From: Tritrichomonas musculus
Lineage: Eukaryota > Parabasalia > Tritrichomonadida > Tritrichomonadidae
DNA length: 64,000 nucleotides
NCBI GenBank assembly: GCA_039105265.1
Contig: JAPFFF010000070.1
Location: 310,001 to 374,000 of the forward strand
Direction: 5' to 3'
Both the position numbers and the translations under genes were made by a program. Under the pieces are notes generated by a model. That model did no database searches. It was given only the letters and a program-made list of their open reading frames with translations, and was not told the DNA's origin. Positions 9,056 through 17,990 of the stretch are shown one piece after another. Positions within the stretch are counted from its first letter, which is position 1. The number at the start of each line of letters is the position of its first letter.

Positions 9056-9788
9056 TTATAACATCATTGATATCAGTCGAGTTAGATGGTTTAATTTTGA
9101 TAGTTATGAACAAAGGACTTTTTAACAATATCGGCTGGTATTGAAAATCTACTAAACTTAATTCTAAAAACTTTAATGAATCTGTAAATGTTTTTATTTT
9201 TAAAGGCTTACCCTCAGTCTCGAAATCATATATAAGTGGTTTCTTATCTACAGTGAAGGTATTTATTGTACCAATAACTGAAGGTGTATATTGTTGTTCA
9301 CCTATATTCGAGTATATAGCATTACCTTGTAGTGATACTAGATACAACTTAGTATGATTTAATATTGGTATATCTTTTATTATATAGGTTGTATTAGCAG
9401 GTAAATCTAAAGGCAATGGAGTATTATAAAGACCAGTTACTAATGCAGCTCGATGAGTTAAAGACGTAATGGTAGTCTTCATTGTGGTTTTTATTTGGAA
9501 TGTTCTTGTTTCTTGTTTATACTCCCATTGAAACCAAGACATTAAATTTAATACCGATTGTAATTCTTTGATTGTATAAGGAAATTTAGGAGTTCGAAAA
9601 TAGGCTTTAATAGGTATTGAATCACTTGACATCTCAATATAATCTTCATCATTGGTTAACAGAATATTACTCAAGGTGCTTAATGAAGATACATAATACT
9701 TGACATATTTACACTTCCAAGGTATATCTAAATTAACTGATACCTTATTATATTCATCTGCATTTGTGCTTTGTACTGATACTAGCAT
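9048..9788 (-). CDS. Penton-like minor capsid protein (single jelly roll)
   Basis: A 246-aa beta-rich protein on the minus strand. The C-terminal half reads like the Polinton/virophage penton (minor capsid) protein: KPLIYDFETEGKPLKIKTF, then LKFLELSLVDFQYQPILL and LFITIKIKPS. That is alternating strands ending with the L-x-L-x-D-x-x strand typical of the family. The N-terminus (KVSVNLDIPWKCKYVKYYVS) also fits a capsid-surface start. Length matches known pentons (about 200-300 aa). It is head-to-head with the gene at 9805, with 16 bp between start codons. Pentons would form the fivefold vertices with the major capsid protein. Confidence 0.62.
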   Translation of the reverse strand: MLVSVQSTNADEYNKVSVNLDIPWKCKYVKYYVSSLSTLSNILLTNDEDYIEMSSDSIPIKAYFRTPKFPYTIKELQSVLNLMSWFQWEYKQETRTFQIKTTMKTTITSLTHRAALVTGLYNTPLPLDLPANTTYIIKDIPILNHTKLYLVSLQGNAIYSNIGEQQYTPSVIGTINTFTVDKKPLIYDFETEGKPLKIKTFTDSLKFLELSLVDFQYQPILLKSPLFITIKIKPSNSTDINDVITK

Positions 9789-9804
9789 TTTATTATATCC
9801 TAAA
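9789..9804. promoter_or_regulatory. 16-bp divergent promoter gap
   Basis: Only 16 bp (AAATAATATAGGATTTTA read on the minus strand, shared in part with the starts) separate the ATGs of the penton-like gene (minus) and the 9805 gene (plus). Each start has AAAATG. Core promoter elements must therefore be tiny or lie inside the coding regions, or transcripts must have nearly no leader. Confidence 0.45.
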
Positions 9805-11280
9805 ATGTCAATTAAAGTTTATTCTTTGTTATCAGGAGAAACAGAGAAGCTAAAAGACAAAGACATAGAGATAAGTGTTAATGATGAAAACAACATCGAT
9901 ATCATAAGAGGTGGAGACCCTAAAGATTATCCAAAATTCAGTTGCTTATATAATAAGGAAGAGATAGACATAAAATTGGTTAGTGACTATCTGGATAAAA
10001 ATGGGCTAGAGTCTTTTGGTGCTCTTAACATTATAGGAGGTAAAGGTATATATACATGGAATACTGATGGTACACTAACGACAAAAATACAATATTGTGC
10101 TAGTCTCAATAAACTATATGAAAGATTAAGAGACAGTGCTAAAAATTTAGAAGTCTTTTTAACCAAAATGAGGGAAGATGTAGATTCTGGTATTGCACCC
10201 GGAGCTACCTTAAAATATTTTACTGGAGAGATAAGTGATAAAGATATAATAGAAGAAGAATATGATGTTAGTACATATAAGAAGTTAATAGAAGCATTAA
10301 CAGCGAATCAAAAAGGTATGTTAGATGTTATGAATTTAATGATTCAAAATATAGATGAAGTTAATAATGCAATTGTTCCAAGTATCGATTGGAATACATT
10401 AAAGGACTTAAAAATAATTGTCGAACATGTAGATGAAACTACAAAAGCAATTACCTATGGAACAGATACAATAAAACCTAAAAACATGGAAACTATAATA
10501 AAAGAGTTAAGTACAAGTAATGATAATATATCAAAGTGGATAAAAAATAATACTGTTGATTTTACTGAGATTGAACCCATTAAATATGTAGACTTAAAAG
10601 TTAATGAAACTACTAATGAAACTATCTTTGATGTCAATGAGACAAAGATAAATAACATGAAAGACTTTGCTGAGAAAACAAATACAACAGCTGCTAATAT
10701 TACTAAATGGATAGATGCATTAAATGATCAAACCATAAGTTATGAGACTCTCTTGAACTTAACAGGTGGTAATACTTCCATGTGCCTAATTAATAAAACA
10801 ACTGGTGAACCAGAAATACATGAGGTTAAAATAGAAATAGATGAAACACCACCACCTACTCCAACACCTGAGCCAACTCCAGACCCTACACCTACACCTA
10901 CTCCAACTGAACCACCAAAAGAGTTAGTTAACAAAGAAGATATGGTTTATGTAATTCCTCCTATTGATGAATTAAAGAAACTCGAAGAATATACGATTCC
11001 AAAAATTATAGAACCAGAAGTACTCAAATTAACAGTATCCAAGTTTTGGTTATATAGTAAAAAGACAATAGGATGGATAAAAGACTTATTGTATAATATC
11101 ATTTCAACTACCCTATCTCTTGCTAAAGAGCCTATTAAATTAACTTATAAAACAATTGCTTTTGCGACAAAAGAATTTATGAAGATTATATATAACTTAT
11201 TTTATTTTATCTGGTATGGTATTGATAGTATTGTGGATATTGCATATGAAGCTGTTAAAGATAATGAAAAAGTGGGGTAA
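9805..11280 (+). CDS. Helical, Pro/Thr-repeat protein, putative spike or tail part
   Basis: I take the ATG at 9805 (MSIKVYSLLSGETEK), preceded by CCTAAA, as start; the longer frame upstream is a shadow of the minus gene. The product is 491 aa. Residues 1-90 are mixed, and 105-340 are mostly polar helix with repeated TTN/ITKW segments (NDNISKWIKNN, AANITKWIDAL), like coiled coil. A proline hinge follows near 350-375 (PPTPTPEPTPDPTPTPTP). The C-terminal 80 residues are hydrophobic helices (WLYSKKTIGWIKDLLYNI, FYFIWYGIDSIVDI), probably membrane-associated. A stalk-hinge-anchor layout suggests a surface or spike-like protein. No known family is recognised. It belongs with the large protein just downstream. 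Confidence 0.6.
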   Translation: MSIKVYSLLSGETEKLKDKDIEISVNDENNIDIIRGGDPKDYPKFSCLYNKEEIDIKLVSDYLDKNGLESFGALNIIGGKGIYTWNTDGTLTTKIQYCASLNKLYERLRDSAKNLEVFLTKMREDVDSGIAPGATLKYFTGEISDKDIIEEEYDVSTYKKLIEALTANQKGMLDVMNLMIQNIDEVNNAIVPSIDWNTLKDLKIIVEHVDETTKAITYGTDTIKPKNMETIIKELSTSNDNISKWIKNNTVDFTEIEPIKYVDLKVNETTNETIFDVNETKINNMKDFAEKTNTTAANITKWIDALNDQTISYETLLNLTGGNTSMCLINKTTGEPEIHEVKIEIDETPPPTPTPEPTPDPTPTPTPTEPPKELVNKEDMVYVIPPIDELKKLEEYTIPKIIEPEVLKLTVSKFWLYSKKTIGWIKDLLYNIISTTLSLAKEPIKLTYKTIAFATKEFMKIIYNLFYFIWYGIDSIVDIAYEAVKDNEKVG

Positions 11281-11330
11281 TCTTTTATATTGGAGGAGAA
11301 GATGCAGATGCTGACTTTAAGGATGTAGAT

Positions 11331-14300
11331 TTGCATCAGGTCATTGATGAGATAAAAGAATTGACACCAAGACTTAATAACAAAATTGATGAATTAAAGA
11401 ATGAAGGAATTCGAATGATTAAAATAGCATATAGCTCATTTACATTATTTTGGAGCAACTTATGGCACTTCAGAGTTGATTTTATCATGAACTACCCGAA
11501 TTTAGTTAATAATATTATACAGATAGGCGGAAATTGGATAGATGCTCAATTTTGGCAATATATAGGAGGTTATTCTGATTTAATTCTGTATGTTTATGTA
11601 ATACTTGTATATGCAATCGCTGGGGGTTTAGGCGTTGGGGCATTTTGTTTATGTGTAATTCTAATAGCTGCCCTTTTCGAACCAATAGGAAGAGGTGCCC
11701 AATGGATTTTAAATAAGATTACACGACATCCTCCTGCTCCTCATGCTCGTACACTTGAAGTTGATGATAATGACGTTGTTAATACTGATGATGAAAATAG
11801 CTTTGATATTGTTGACCCTGATGGAAATAAAATTGTAATTGAGATTGATGATGATATATTAGAAGTATTTCGAAATCAATATAACTCATTGGTCTCCAAA
11901 TATCAAGCAATCTATGAAGTTGTTCCCTCTACTCCATCAACTGACTCCAAGTATTTTACCTTGAAGGAATCAGACCAGTTATATTTATATAGACCATCTA
12001 AGACGTATGAAGAATCCAATTATTATTGTATGAGATGGGATATAGATAAAGATTATGACATACCACAAAATTTAGTATTTAGATTCAAAGACTATCTATT
12101 TGGTCATAACTGGGAATTAACATGGGATGGTAAAAATTGGACAGGAAATAATTGTCAAAACATGTGTACAGAAAAGATATCATTCATGAACACAAATAAC
12201 GGTGCGCCTGCTTTAACAATCAAACATAACGAAAGAATTGGGAGATGGATAAAAGGAACAATAAAGGAAGATTTAACTGATGATGATAATTATGCTCATA
12301 TCTTGAAAGATTATCTTACCAATTGGAGGGTTGTTAAGAAAGATGGAACCATATTAAGTGAAGGAATAACTGCAACTTTTGATTCAAGTGGTTCAGGTAC
12401 TTTAACTCAAGATGGATATAAATATGAACAAGCTAGAATGTATGTTGATGCACCAAGTGGATTAAATGCAGATGATGGATTATATGTTTATGCTGACCTA
12501 AATATTAATGGAAATATAACTGAATTAAAATGGGATTGTCATCCTACTCATTGTATTAATTCAGGTGTTATGCATACCTATGGGTCAAATCCTTGTCTCG
12601 AATCATTTAATTATCATCGAGAAAAAAGGCATTCCATTAAAATCATTGAAGGATTTAATCATAAGAACATTCGAATATATATAGAGAAAGAATTATTTGA
12701 TTTTGATGTGAAAGTTAATCCATTCGATATAATTATTCAACAACAATTTTATGAAGTAGAGCCAGACCCAAGAAAATGCACTACCATATCGACAGATTAT
12801 AATATTTATTCATCAAAGATTATATGGGCTGATAATATCATGACTATGCGTCGAGATTTAAATGTTGTTGGTGGAATCACAGATATATTAGCCTATGATT
12901 ATGCTTTATTGAAACAGACAGTTGATAATCTAGTTGAACAAATGAGAATTCAAGCCATGTATAATGAATATACTGATAGTATTAAACAAGGTGTAGCAGT
13001 TGCGAATAGTATATTAAATATTTTAGCATCAACAGTTTGTATTGCAAGTGCCCTTTCAACATTAAATATGTCCAATAACTCTGTAACTATTAATACATAT
13101 CAAACAAGACCTTTCCCAGCAGGTCCAGGAGGAAATGGTGGAGGAGGTGGTGGTGGTTATCCAGGTGATGGAGGTAGTGGCTTTCAAGGTAAGTTTTTGG
13201 TGAATGTTGATTTGAAGGCTGATAAGATGACTATGGAAAGATTTTTACCAATAACAACAACTGTTCAAAATCCTGTTGCTGGAGCTATTTCAACATTCTC
13301 AGCTACACAGGTTGTCCTTTCGACAACACATGCACTGACTCAGTTAGGAAATGCTATTGCTACACTTGGTTCGAATGTCTTACACTTCTTTAGGAATAGA
13401 CCAGATACAAATGGAACTGAAACATTAAATATTAATTCATCCTCGATTACAATAACTGATAATGATACTGATAATGCAACAAATACTATCACAACCACTG
13501 AGCAATCATTAGAGAGAACTCATAGAGAAGTACAGCCACAGGTTGTTACAGATGAAACAGATGAGATTCGAACAGATATAACTGTACCACAGACTACAAT
13601 GACAAATACAGCTTCAACTACGATTGCACTTAGGAATCAAGTTCCTGTTATCAATATATCTGGAATCCAGTATACCTTAGAAGATATTGCGGATATGACA
13701 AGAGAAGAACGAAATGCATTAGTTGCTAGTCATCCTGATATCTTACGTATCCAATATCATGGAAGAGAGTGGTTTAATGTGTATGATTTGTTTTATAATG
13801 ACCAACTCATTATCCATAATAATGTATTTCAACGAAGGACTCTAATAAGACCAGCTGATATTGAGAATACAGATAGAATACATAGAGCTACTGATAATAA
13901 TTGGTCAATAGAATGGGAAGGAACAACATACACAGCGAGAGATATTGAACAATTATCTATGCAAGACAGATTAAATTTACCATTTGTACAAAATGGAGAT
14001 ATTGGATTAGAACCTTACTTGAATGACCAAACAATGGAAGCATGGATAAATATTATTGATCATAGAGGAGAGACTATTGACCCAATTGTTGCTACTATTG
14101 ATTATTCAGCACCAACAACAGCAAATATTAGTGGAGGTCAAGTACGATTTGTTGGAATAAATTCACAGATAGAAGTTAATGCAAATGGAGTTAGATATCA
14201 ACATTATGACCTTGTTGCCACAACAGATACTTGGACTGTACCAGGAACAACACCAGCAATAACAGCAAGAATGATAGAACAAATGAGTGATGAACAAAGA

Positions 14301-15056
14301 GGGGAACTAATGGATAATATTTATTCTCATGGTAATCTTTTAGCTTTTAATGACACATTAGATGAAACAACTGGTGAAGAAATAACACAAGTACTATATA
14401 ATGGAAATGTAGTTGCTACAAATGATAGAAGAAGACTACATGTAATTAATATTGTGAATGGAGTGATAGAAATGTACCAACAAGATGGTGTTATAAGTGC
14501 AACTACCCAGGTTATTATGGGAGCAGTAGGTTATGTTGCTAGAAGGTTCTTACATGGTCAATGGCAGTTTGTTAGACATCATCCTGGTGATGCAGCAGCT
14601 ATAGCAGGAGTAGCAGCAGAAGCATATGTAGCAAATAGAATAGGATTATTTAATATTCCAAGTTGGTTCCGTCGTAATGATAACCCAGAGACATTAGCAG
14701 AGGAAGATGTATTAGAAAAGATTCTTGCATGGGCATATCATGAAGAAACAGATGATGAACCTGAACTTGAAATAACAATGAAGGATGCTGATAAGATGAT
14801 GGTTTCATTTGATACATGTATTAATATTGCAAAGACATATCGCAATACTTTAAAGGGTACAATAGCATTCATGTGCGAGAAAATCAAAGAGCTTGAAAAT
14901 AAGTCAAGTACAAAACATCCATTAGAAGATATAGATATGACTGCTTATATTACTAAAGTAGAAGTGAAGGAAATGATAGACCAGAAGGATGCATATATTG
15001 ATACTCTTGAGGCAAGACTTGCAGCACTTGAAGCTAAATGCGCTAACATCGAATGA
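11331..15056 (+). CDS. Large membrane-anchored surface/fibre-like protein
   Basis: A 1241-aa protein, the largest in element A, of no family I recognise. A strong membrane segment lies near residues 83-120 (YVYVILVYAIAGGLGVGAFC, then LCVILIAALF). After it come a Cys/Trp-containing domain (residues 200-470; GHNWELTWDGKNWTGNNCQ), another hydrophobic patch near 545-575, and a glycine-rich spacer (GGNGGGGGGGYPGDGG, about 600-620). A Thr/Asn-rich stretch follows, then two or three similar segments of the type YTLEDIADMTREERNALVAS and TARMIEQMSDEQRGELM, and a coiled-coil C-terminus (IDTLEARLAALEAK). The stop and first in-frame start are uncertain at the left side. The composition suggests a host-contact or envelope-type protein. 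Confidence 0.65.
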   Translation: MHQVIDEIKELTPRLNNKIDELKNEGIRMIKIAYSSFTLFWSNLWHFRVDFIMNYPNLVNNIIQIGGNWIDAQFWQYIGGYSDLILYVYVILVYAIAGGLGVGAFCLCVILIAALFEPIGRGAQWILNKITRHPPAPHARTLEVDDNDVVNTDDENSFDIVDPDGNKIVIEIDDDILEVFRNQYNSLVSKYQAIYEVVPSTPSTDSKYFTLKESDQLYLYRPSKTYEESNYYCMRWDIDKDYDIPQNLVFRFKDYLFGHNWELTWDGKNWTGNNCQNMCTEKISFMNTNNGAPALTIKHNERIGRWIKGTIKEDLTDDDNYAHILKDYLTNWRVVKKDGTILSEGITATFDSSGSGTLTQDGYKYEQARMYVDAPSGLNADDGLYVYADLNINGNITELKWDCHPTHCINSGVMHTYGSNPCLESFNYHREKRHSIKIIEGFNHKNIRIYIEKELFDFDVKVNPFDIIIQQQFYEVEPDPRKCTTISTDYNIYSSKIIWADNIMTMRRDLNVVGGITDILAYDYALLKQTVDNLVEQMRIQAMYNEYTDSIKQGVAVANSILNILASTVCIASALSTLNMSNNSVTINTYQTRPFPAGPGGNGGGGGGGYPGDGGSGFQGKFLVNVDLKADKMTMERFLPITTTVQNPVAGAISTFSATQVVLSTTHALTQLGNAIATLGSNVLHFFRNRPDTNGTETLNINSSSITITDNDTDNATNTITTTEQSLERTHREVQPQVVTDETDEIRTDITVPQTTMTNTASTTIALRNQVPVINISGIQYTLEDIADMTREERNALVASHPDILRIQYHGREWFNVYDLFYNDQLIIHNNVFQRRTLIRPADIENTDRIHRATDNNWSIEWEGTTYTARDIEQLSMQDRLNLPFVQNGDIGLEPYLNDQTMEAWINIIDHRGETIDPIVATIDYSAPTTANISGGQVRFVGINSQIEVNANGVRYQHYDLVATTDTWTVPGTTPAITARMIEQMSDEQRGELMDNIYSHGNLLAFNDTLDETTGEEITQVLYNGNVVATNDRRRLHVINIVNGVIEMYQQDGVISATTQVIMGAVGYVARRFLHGQWQFVRHHPGDAAAIAGVAAEAYVANRIGLFNIPSWFRRNDNPETLAEEDVLEKILAWAYHEETDDEPELEITMKDADKMMVSFDTCINIAKTYRNTLKGTIAFMCEKIKELENKSSTKHPLEDIDMTAYITKVEVKEMIDQKDAYIDTLEARLAALEAKCANIE

Positions 15057-15075
15057 GAAGTTTTATTTAACTAAA

Positions 15076-15378
15076 ATGAGTGATACTACTACAAGATTTA
15101 AAGGAGATATTCAGTTTAAGATAGGGGATGCTACTCGAAAAGGTAGCCAGTTATTAACATTGGGTGACTTAGATAACTATGTACAGACAGGTCATTTATT
15201 TAATGAGGTCGAAGGTTTACCAGAAGTTGATATTAAAAATAAAAATATACCGTATGTATCATTTGAGTCTTCAACAACAACTTACAATATCCTTAAGTTT
15301 GTTAATTTGCCTGAAGACTTCATTAATAAGCTCAACGAAATAAAAACCCAGACTAATATATTTAAGGTTAGAGAGTAA
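15076..15378 (+). CDS. Small unknown protein at the right end of element A
   Basis: Start chosen at ATG 15076 (MSDTTTRFKGDIQFK), preceded by TTTTATTTAACTAAA, the common start context here; the longer frame overlaps the upstream gene in another frame. The 100-aa product has a beta-like first half (GDIQFKIGDATRKGSQLLTL) and a helical tail (PEDFINKLNEIKTQTN). It lies 19 bp after the large surface protein and may be a partner or tip of it. No known family is seen. It is the last recognisable gene of element A. Confidence 0.6.
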   Translation: MSDTTTRFKGDIQFKIGDATRKGSQLLTLGDLDNYVQTGHLFNEVEGLPEVDIKNKNIPYVSFESSTTTYNILKFVNLPEDFINKLNEIKTQTNIFKVRE

Positions 15379-15896
15379 GGGTGTTGATTTGGTGGGGTGA
15401 GATAAAATTGATGTTCTAGATTGACGGTCGCCACTTTGAATCTTCATTTTAGAATTTACATCTTTGATCTTGTTTTAGTAGTATATATGAGTCGGTTTCC
15501 GCAGGGCTAAAGCCCCACGTCAACACGACTAATGAATAAAAATAATATGAACTTATTGTTTGACATCAATTGATGTTCATTTATTGGACAACTCATTTAA
15601 TTCATCTTCAAGTTGATGCAGTTTGTGTTTATTTATTATTCCTAATATATTTATACTTGTTTTATATTGTTTTTAGAATTTGCGAAAATAAAAAATTATT
15701 TTTAAAAAATATTTGTATATAGCAAAGATAAAAAATATTATTATTATTTAATTCTGAAATCGGGGCGAGACCGAAACGACATCGAGACAAGCTGGAACGT
15801 AGCCAGTTCTGGTAGTCAATGAGAATGCTAAAGGTCATCAGAAACGTTGTCGAACGCCTGAAAAGCTAGCTGGTTAGGAAAAAAATTTTATTTATA
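15379..15896. other. Non-coding strip with palindrome and hairpins
   Basis: No convincing gene. The stretch contains a GGGCTAAAGCCC hairpin near 15,505, flanked by GTCG and CGAC. At 15,563-15,576 is a perfect 14-bp palindrome, ACATCAATTGATGT. A distinctly GC-richer block lies at about 15,760-15,875, with short complementary stretches (AGCTGG/CCAGTT, CGACA/TGTCG). An AT-rich run (15,690-15,750) separates the parts. This is the best candidate for the junction between elements A and B or a remnant of pre-insertion host DNA, but I found no terminal inverted repeat. Confidence 0.5.
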
Positions 15897-16378
15897 AAGA
15901 ACCATGTTGTTGTTGAAGAACCATGTTGTTGTTGAAAAACCTTGTTGTTGTTGAAGAACCTTGTTGTTGTTGAAAAACCTTGTTGTTGTTGAAGAACCAT
16001 GTTGTTGTTGAAAAACCTTGTTGTTGTTGAAGAACCATGTTGTTGTTGAAAAATCTTGTTGTTGAAGAACCATGTTGTTGTTGAAGAACCTTGTTGTTGT
16101 TGAAGAACCATGTTGTTGTTGAAAAATCTTGTTGTTGTTGAAGAACCTTGTTGTTGTTGAAGAACCATGTTGTTGTTGTTGAAAAATCTTGTTGTTGTTG
16201 TTGAAAAATCTTGTTGTTGTTGAAGAACCATGTTGTTGTTGAAAAATCTTGTTGTTGAAGAACCATGTTGTTGTTGAAAAATCTTGTTGTTGAAGAACCA
16301 TGTTGTTGTTGAAAAATCTTGTTGTTGAAGAACCATGTTGTTGTTGAAAATCTTGTTGTTATTGTTGAATATCTTGTT
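15897..16378. repeat. Minisatellite of TTGTTGTTGAAGAACCA units
   Basis: About 26 tandem units, mostly 18 bp (some 15 or 21), built from (TTG)n followed by AAGAACCA, AAAAATC or AAAAACC. Nearly all length changes are multiples of three, so every minus-strand frame stays open and yields Gln/Asn/Ser/Thr/Phe repeats. I treat those frames as by-products. Two spacer types alternate (GAAGAACCATG and GAAAAATCTTG), hinting at duplication in blocks. Confidence 0.9.
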
Positions 16379-16379
16379 G

Positions 16380-16567
16380 ATGACTCATGTGATACCTTTT
16401 ATTTAGTGTGATACCTTTTTTCTCATGTGATACCTTTTTCCTCATGTGATACTTATTTCCTCATGTGATACCTTTTTCCTCATGTGATACCTTTTATCTC
16501 ATGTGATACCTTTTTTCTCATGTGATACCTATTTCCTCATGTGATACTAATTGTTTCATATGATACA
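16380..16567 (-). repeat. Iteron-like array of TCATGTGATACCTTTTTCC
   Basis: About ten tandem units of 19-21 bp with core TCATGTGATACC and a T-rich tail ending in TTTTTCC. Some units are variants (TAGTGTGATACC, TCATGTGATACTTATTT, TCATATGATACATAT). The unit is the reverse complement of the array at 6675-6751 in element A. It lies 30 bp before the first gene of element B, directly after the minisatellite. Units decay toward the right edge. Likely a cis-acting site family shared by the two elements; origin, promoter or end signal cannot be separated by reading alone. Confidence 0.85.
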
Positions 16568-16598
16568 TATCATTAAATTTATTTTTATTTTTAATTAA

Positions 16599-17063
16599 AT
16601 GAAAATGTCAACACCAAAGGTTTATGATTACATCAATTCATTGATTGATATGCTGGATGAAACAGAGAAGTTTAAACAATGTGATTTCTCAATATTGTGT
16701 GATAGATATCCAATACCAAGTGGAAAGGCTACATATAAAGCTAAAGTGATGTACATATCATTGAAGAACAAAGAGAATGAATTCAAACGATTCTATCATG
16801 ATAAGATTGTTGAACTCGGTCTTGAATACATAACACTTACATCAAATGTTAGAAGAAGAATATCAACAACATCCATTGAATTCTTCGTTGAAGGTTCAAG
16901 TGAAGAACAATCATTCAAAGAATATAAGTATTATAATTACAGCATAAGGAAAGCAACAGATAAGAAAACAAAGGAATTGATTGAACAAATGAGACAAAAA
17001 TATAATATCAATACACCACAGCTGTTTGTTGGTGTTCAACAACAAATTGTATTAGATGAATGA
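16599..17063 (+). CDS. Conserved Polinton protein, shared family with 4900-5346
   Basis: A 154-aa protein homologous to the element A gene at 4900-5346. Shared landmarks are MKMSTPKVYDYINSL, KQCDFSILCDRYP, KRFYHDKIVELGL, NVRRRIS and KYYNYSIRKA. The spacing between landmarks is conserved. There is no membrane segment or known catalytic motif. It is the only plus-strand gene in the left part of B, and its end overlaps the convergent ATPase gene by 12 bp. The upstream iteron-like array, 30 bp away, is the obvious candidate for its control region. Confidence 0.78.
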   Translation: MKMSTPKVYDYINSLIDMLDETEKFKQCDFSILCDRYPIPSGKATYKAKVMYISLKNKENEFKRFYHDKIVELGLEYITLTSNVRRRISTTSIEFFVEGSSEEQSFKEYKYYNYSIRKATDKKTKELIEQMRQKYNINTPQLFVGVQQQIVLDE

Positions 17064-17966
17064 AAGGTTATTAGTTCGAACATTGATTAAAACGAATTGA
17101 TGTGCTTTCATTGTTCTGTATCGATTCCATAGCTCTTCGAAATCTATTGGAAATGGAACTTGTTGATATATGTAGCCGAGTTTCTGTCGTGAATAACCAC
17201 TAAAGATGAAGAATGATGTTGCATTATTTTTCCATTCTGTTGTTAAAGCTTTGAAGAACTGGATGTTAACGAATATGATTAGATTCTTATGTCGAAGCTG
17301 ACTGATGGTATTGATAAAATAGGATGATTTAATTAGTTTCGATTTCAAGAAGTCTTCACAAAGAATGATAGTATTTAGTGGTTTATTTGGTTGACCTAGT
17401 TTATTGATATGAAGAAACTCAAACATATCGTTTAACTTCTTTTCATCGATTACTATTTTTGGTGTTGATGAATATTTGTTATACAATTCTTTATATAAAT
17501 CAAGTTGTTTAAGATATTCTTCAGCATTGCTGTCAGCAACAGTTTTTATTGGTAGCTGTATCAATTCGCGTTGGCTTTCGAATGTTGCATCATTGATTGT
17601 TCCGTTTCGTGATACATAAACAATTAAATGAAAGCCAGCGTTCTTCATTCGAGACATTTGAATAACATCTCGTAGCATTATATGACTCTTTCCTTTACCT
17701 TGCTGACCAACGAGTATGTTCAATGAATTGTAATATGAATAAATACCGTTTGCGATTGGTCTGATTGATTCATTCTTTATTTTTGATTCATTGCGTTGAT
17801 ATGCTTTATTCATCTCGTCATCAATATTAAATGTTGTTTCATTAACAGTTGGCTTGAATGATTCATATTCAAATGCAAAACTCATTTGGTCATCATCATA
17901 ATCAGAACCACTAGAGAATAAAATCTCTTTGTAATTAAACTGAGTGGGTTTCATGAAACCTTTCAT
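17052..17966 (-). CDS. Packaging ATPase (FtsK/HerA, A32-like)
   Basis: A 304-aa P-loop ATPase, counterpart of 775-1641. Walker A GQQGKGKS is near residue 90, after SLNILV. The Walker B-like strand is NTIILCEDF near residue 198. The following TISQLRHKNLIIFVNIQFF matches the LTKTRHYNLTCIMAIQT region of the element A protein, and FIFSGYSRQKLGYIYQQ matches its CYTGYSEEDFTSLLQQ. An N-terminal extension of about 75 residues is acidic and low-complexity. It runs opposite to the PolB gene. The expected role is DNA packaging into the capsid; the family call rests on the motifs. Confidence 0.85.
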   Translation of the reverse strand: MKGFMKPTQFNYKEILFSSGSDYDDDQMSFAFEYESFKPTVNETTFNIDDEMNKAYQRNESKIKNESIRPIANGIYSYYNSLNILVGQQGKGKSHIMLRDVIQMSRMKNAGFHLIVYVSRNGTINDATFESQRELIQLPIKTVADSNAEEYLKQLDLYKELYNKYSSTPKIVIDEKKLNDMFEFLHINKLGQPNKPLNTIILCEDFLKSKLIKSSYFINTISQLRHKNLIIFVNIQFFKALTTEWKNNATSFFIFSGYSRQKLGYIYQQVPFPIDFEELWNRYRTMKAHQFVLINVRTNNLSFI

Positions 17967-17990
17967 TTCTTTAGTTTTCGTTAAAGCTCT

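Larger units (their letters stand above)
1..15378. mobile_element. Polinton/Maverick element A (left end outside window)
   Basis: A run of about 15 tightly packed genes carries the Polinton hallmark set: DDE integrase, FtsK/A32-like packaging ATPase, double-jelly-roll major capsid, penton-like minor capsid and protein-primed family B DNA polymerase. The left end lies outside the window, since the integrase frame is open at base 3. The last recognisable gene stops at 15,378; no terminal inverted repeat or target duplication was found, so the right boundary is only the last gene. Most frames are long and open, which suggests a fairly young copy. It appears broken in about two or three places. 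It shares several gene families with element B but in a different order and at clearly diverged protein identity, so A and B are separate lineages rather than duplicates. Confidence 0.88.

Noticed and set aside
10740-10934. Minus-strand Gly/Val repeat frame
   Set aside because: It is the reverse of the Pro/Thr-repeat hinge coded on the plus strand; a shadow.
1-15378. Adenovirus-type cysteine protease, expected in many Polintons
   Set aside because: No frame showed the His...Asp/Glu...Gln...Cys order; it may lie outside the window or be absent in this group.
15760-15880. Hammerhead ribozyme (CTGATGA on the minus strand near 15,838)
   Set aside because: The CTGATGA box is present but no properly placed GAAAC and stem II could be found.
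15866-16336. Three overlapping minus-strand frames of 124-156 codons (Gln/Asn/Ser/Thr/Phe repeats)
   Set aside because: They are the same minisatellite read in three frames; no start context, no non-repeat domain, and no support for translation.
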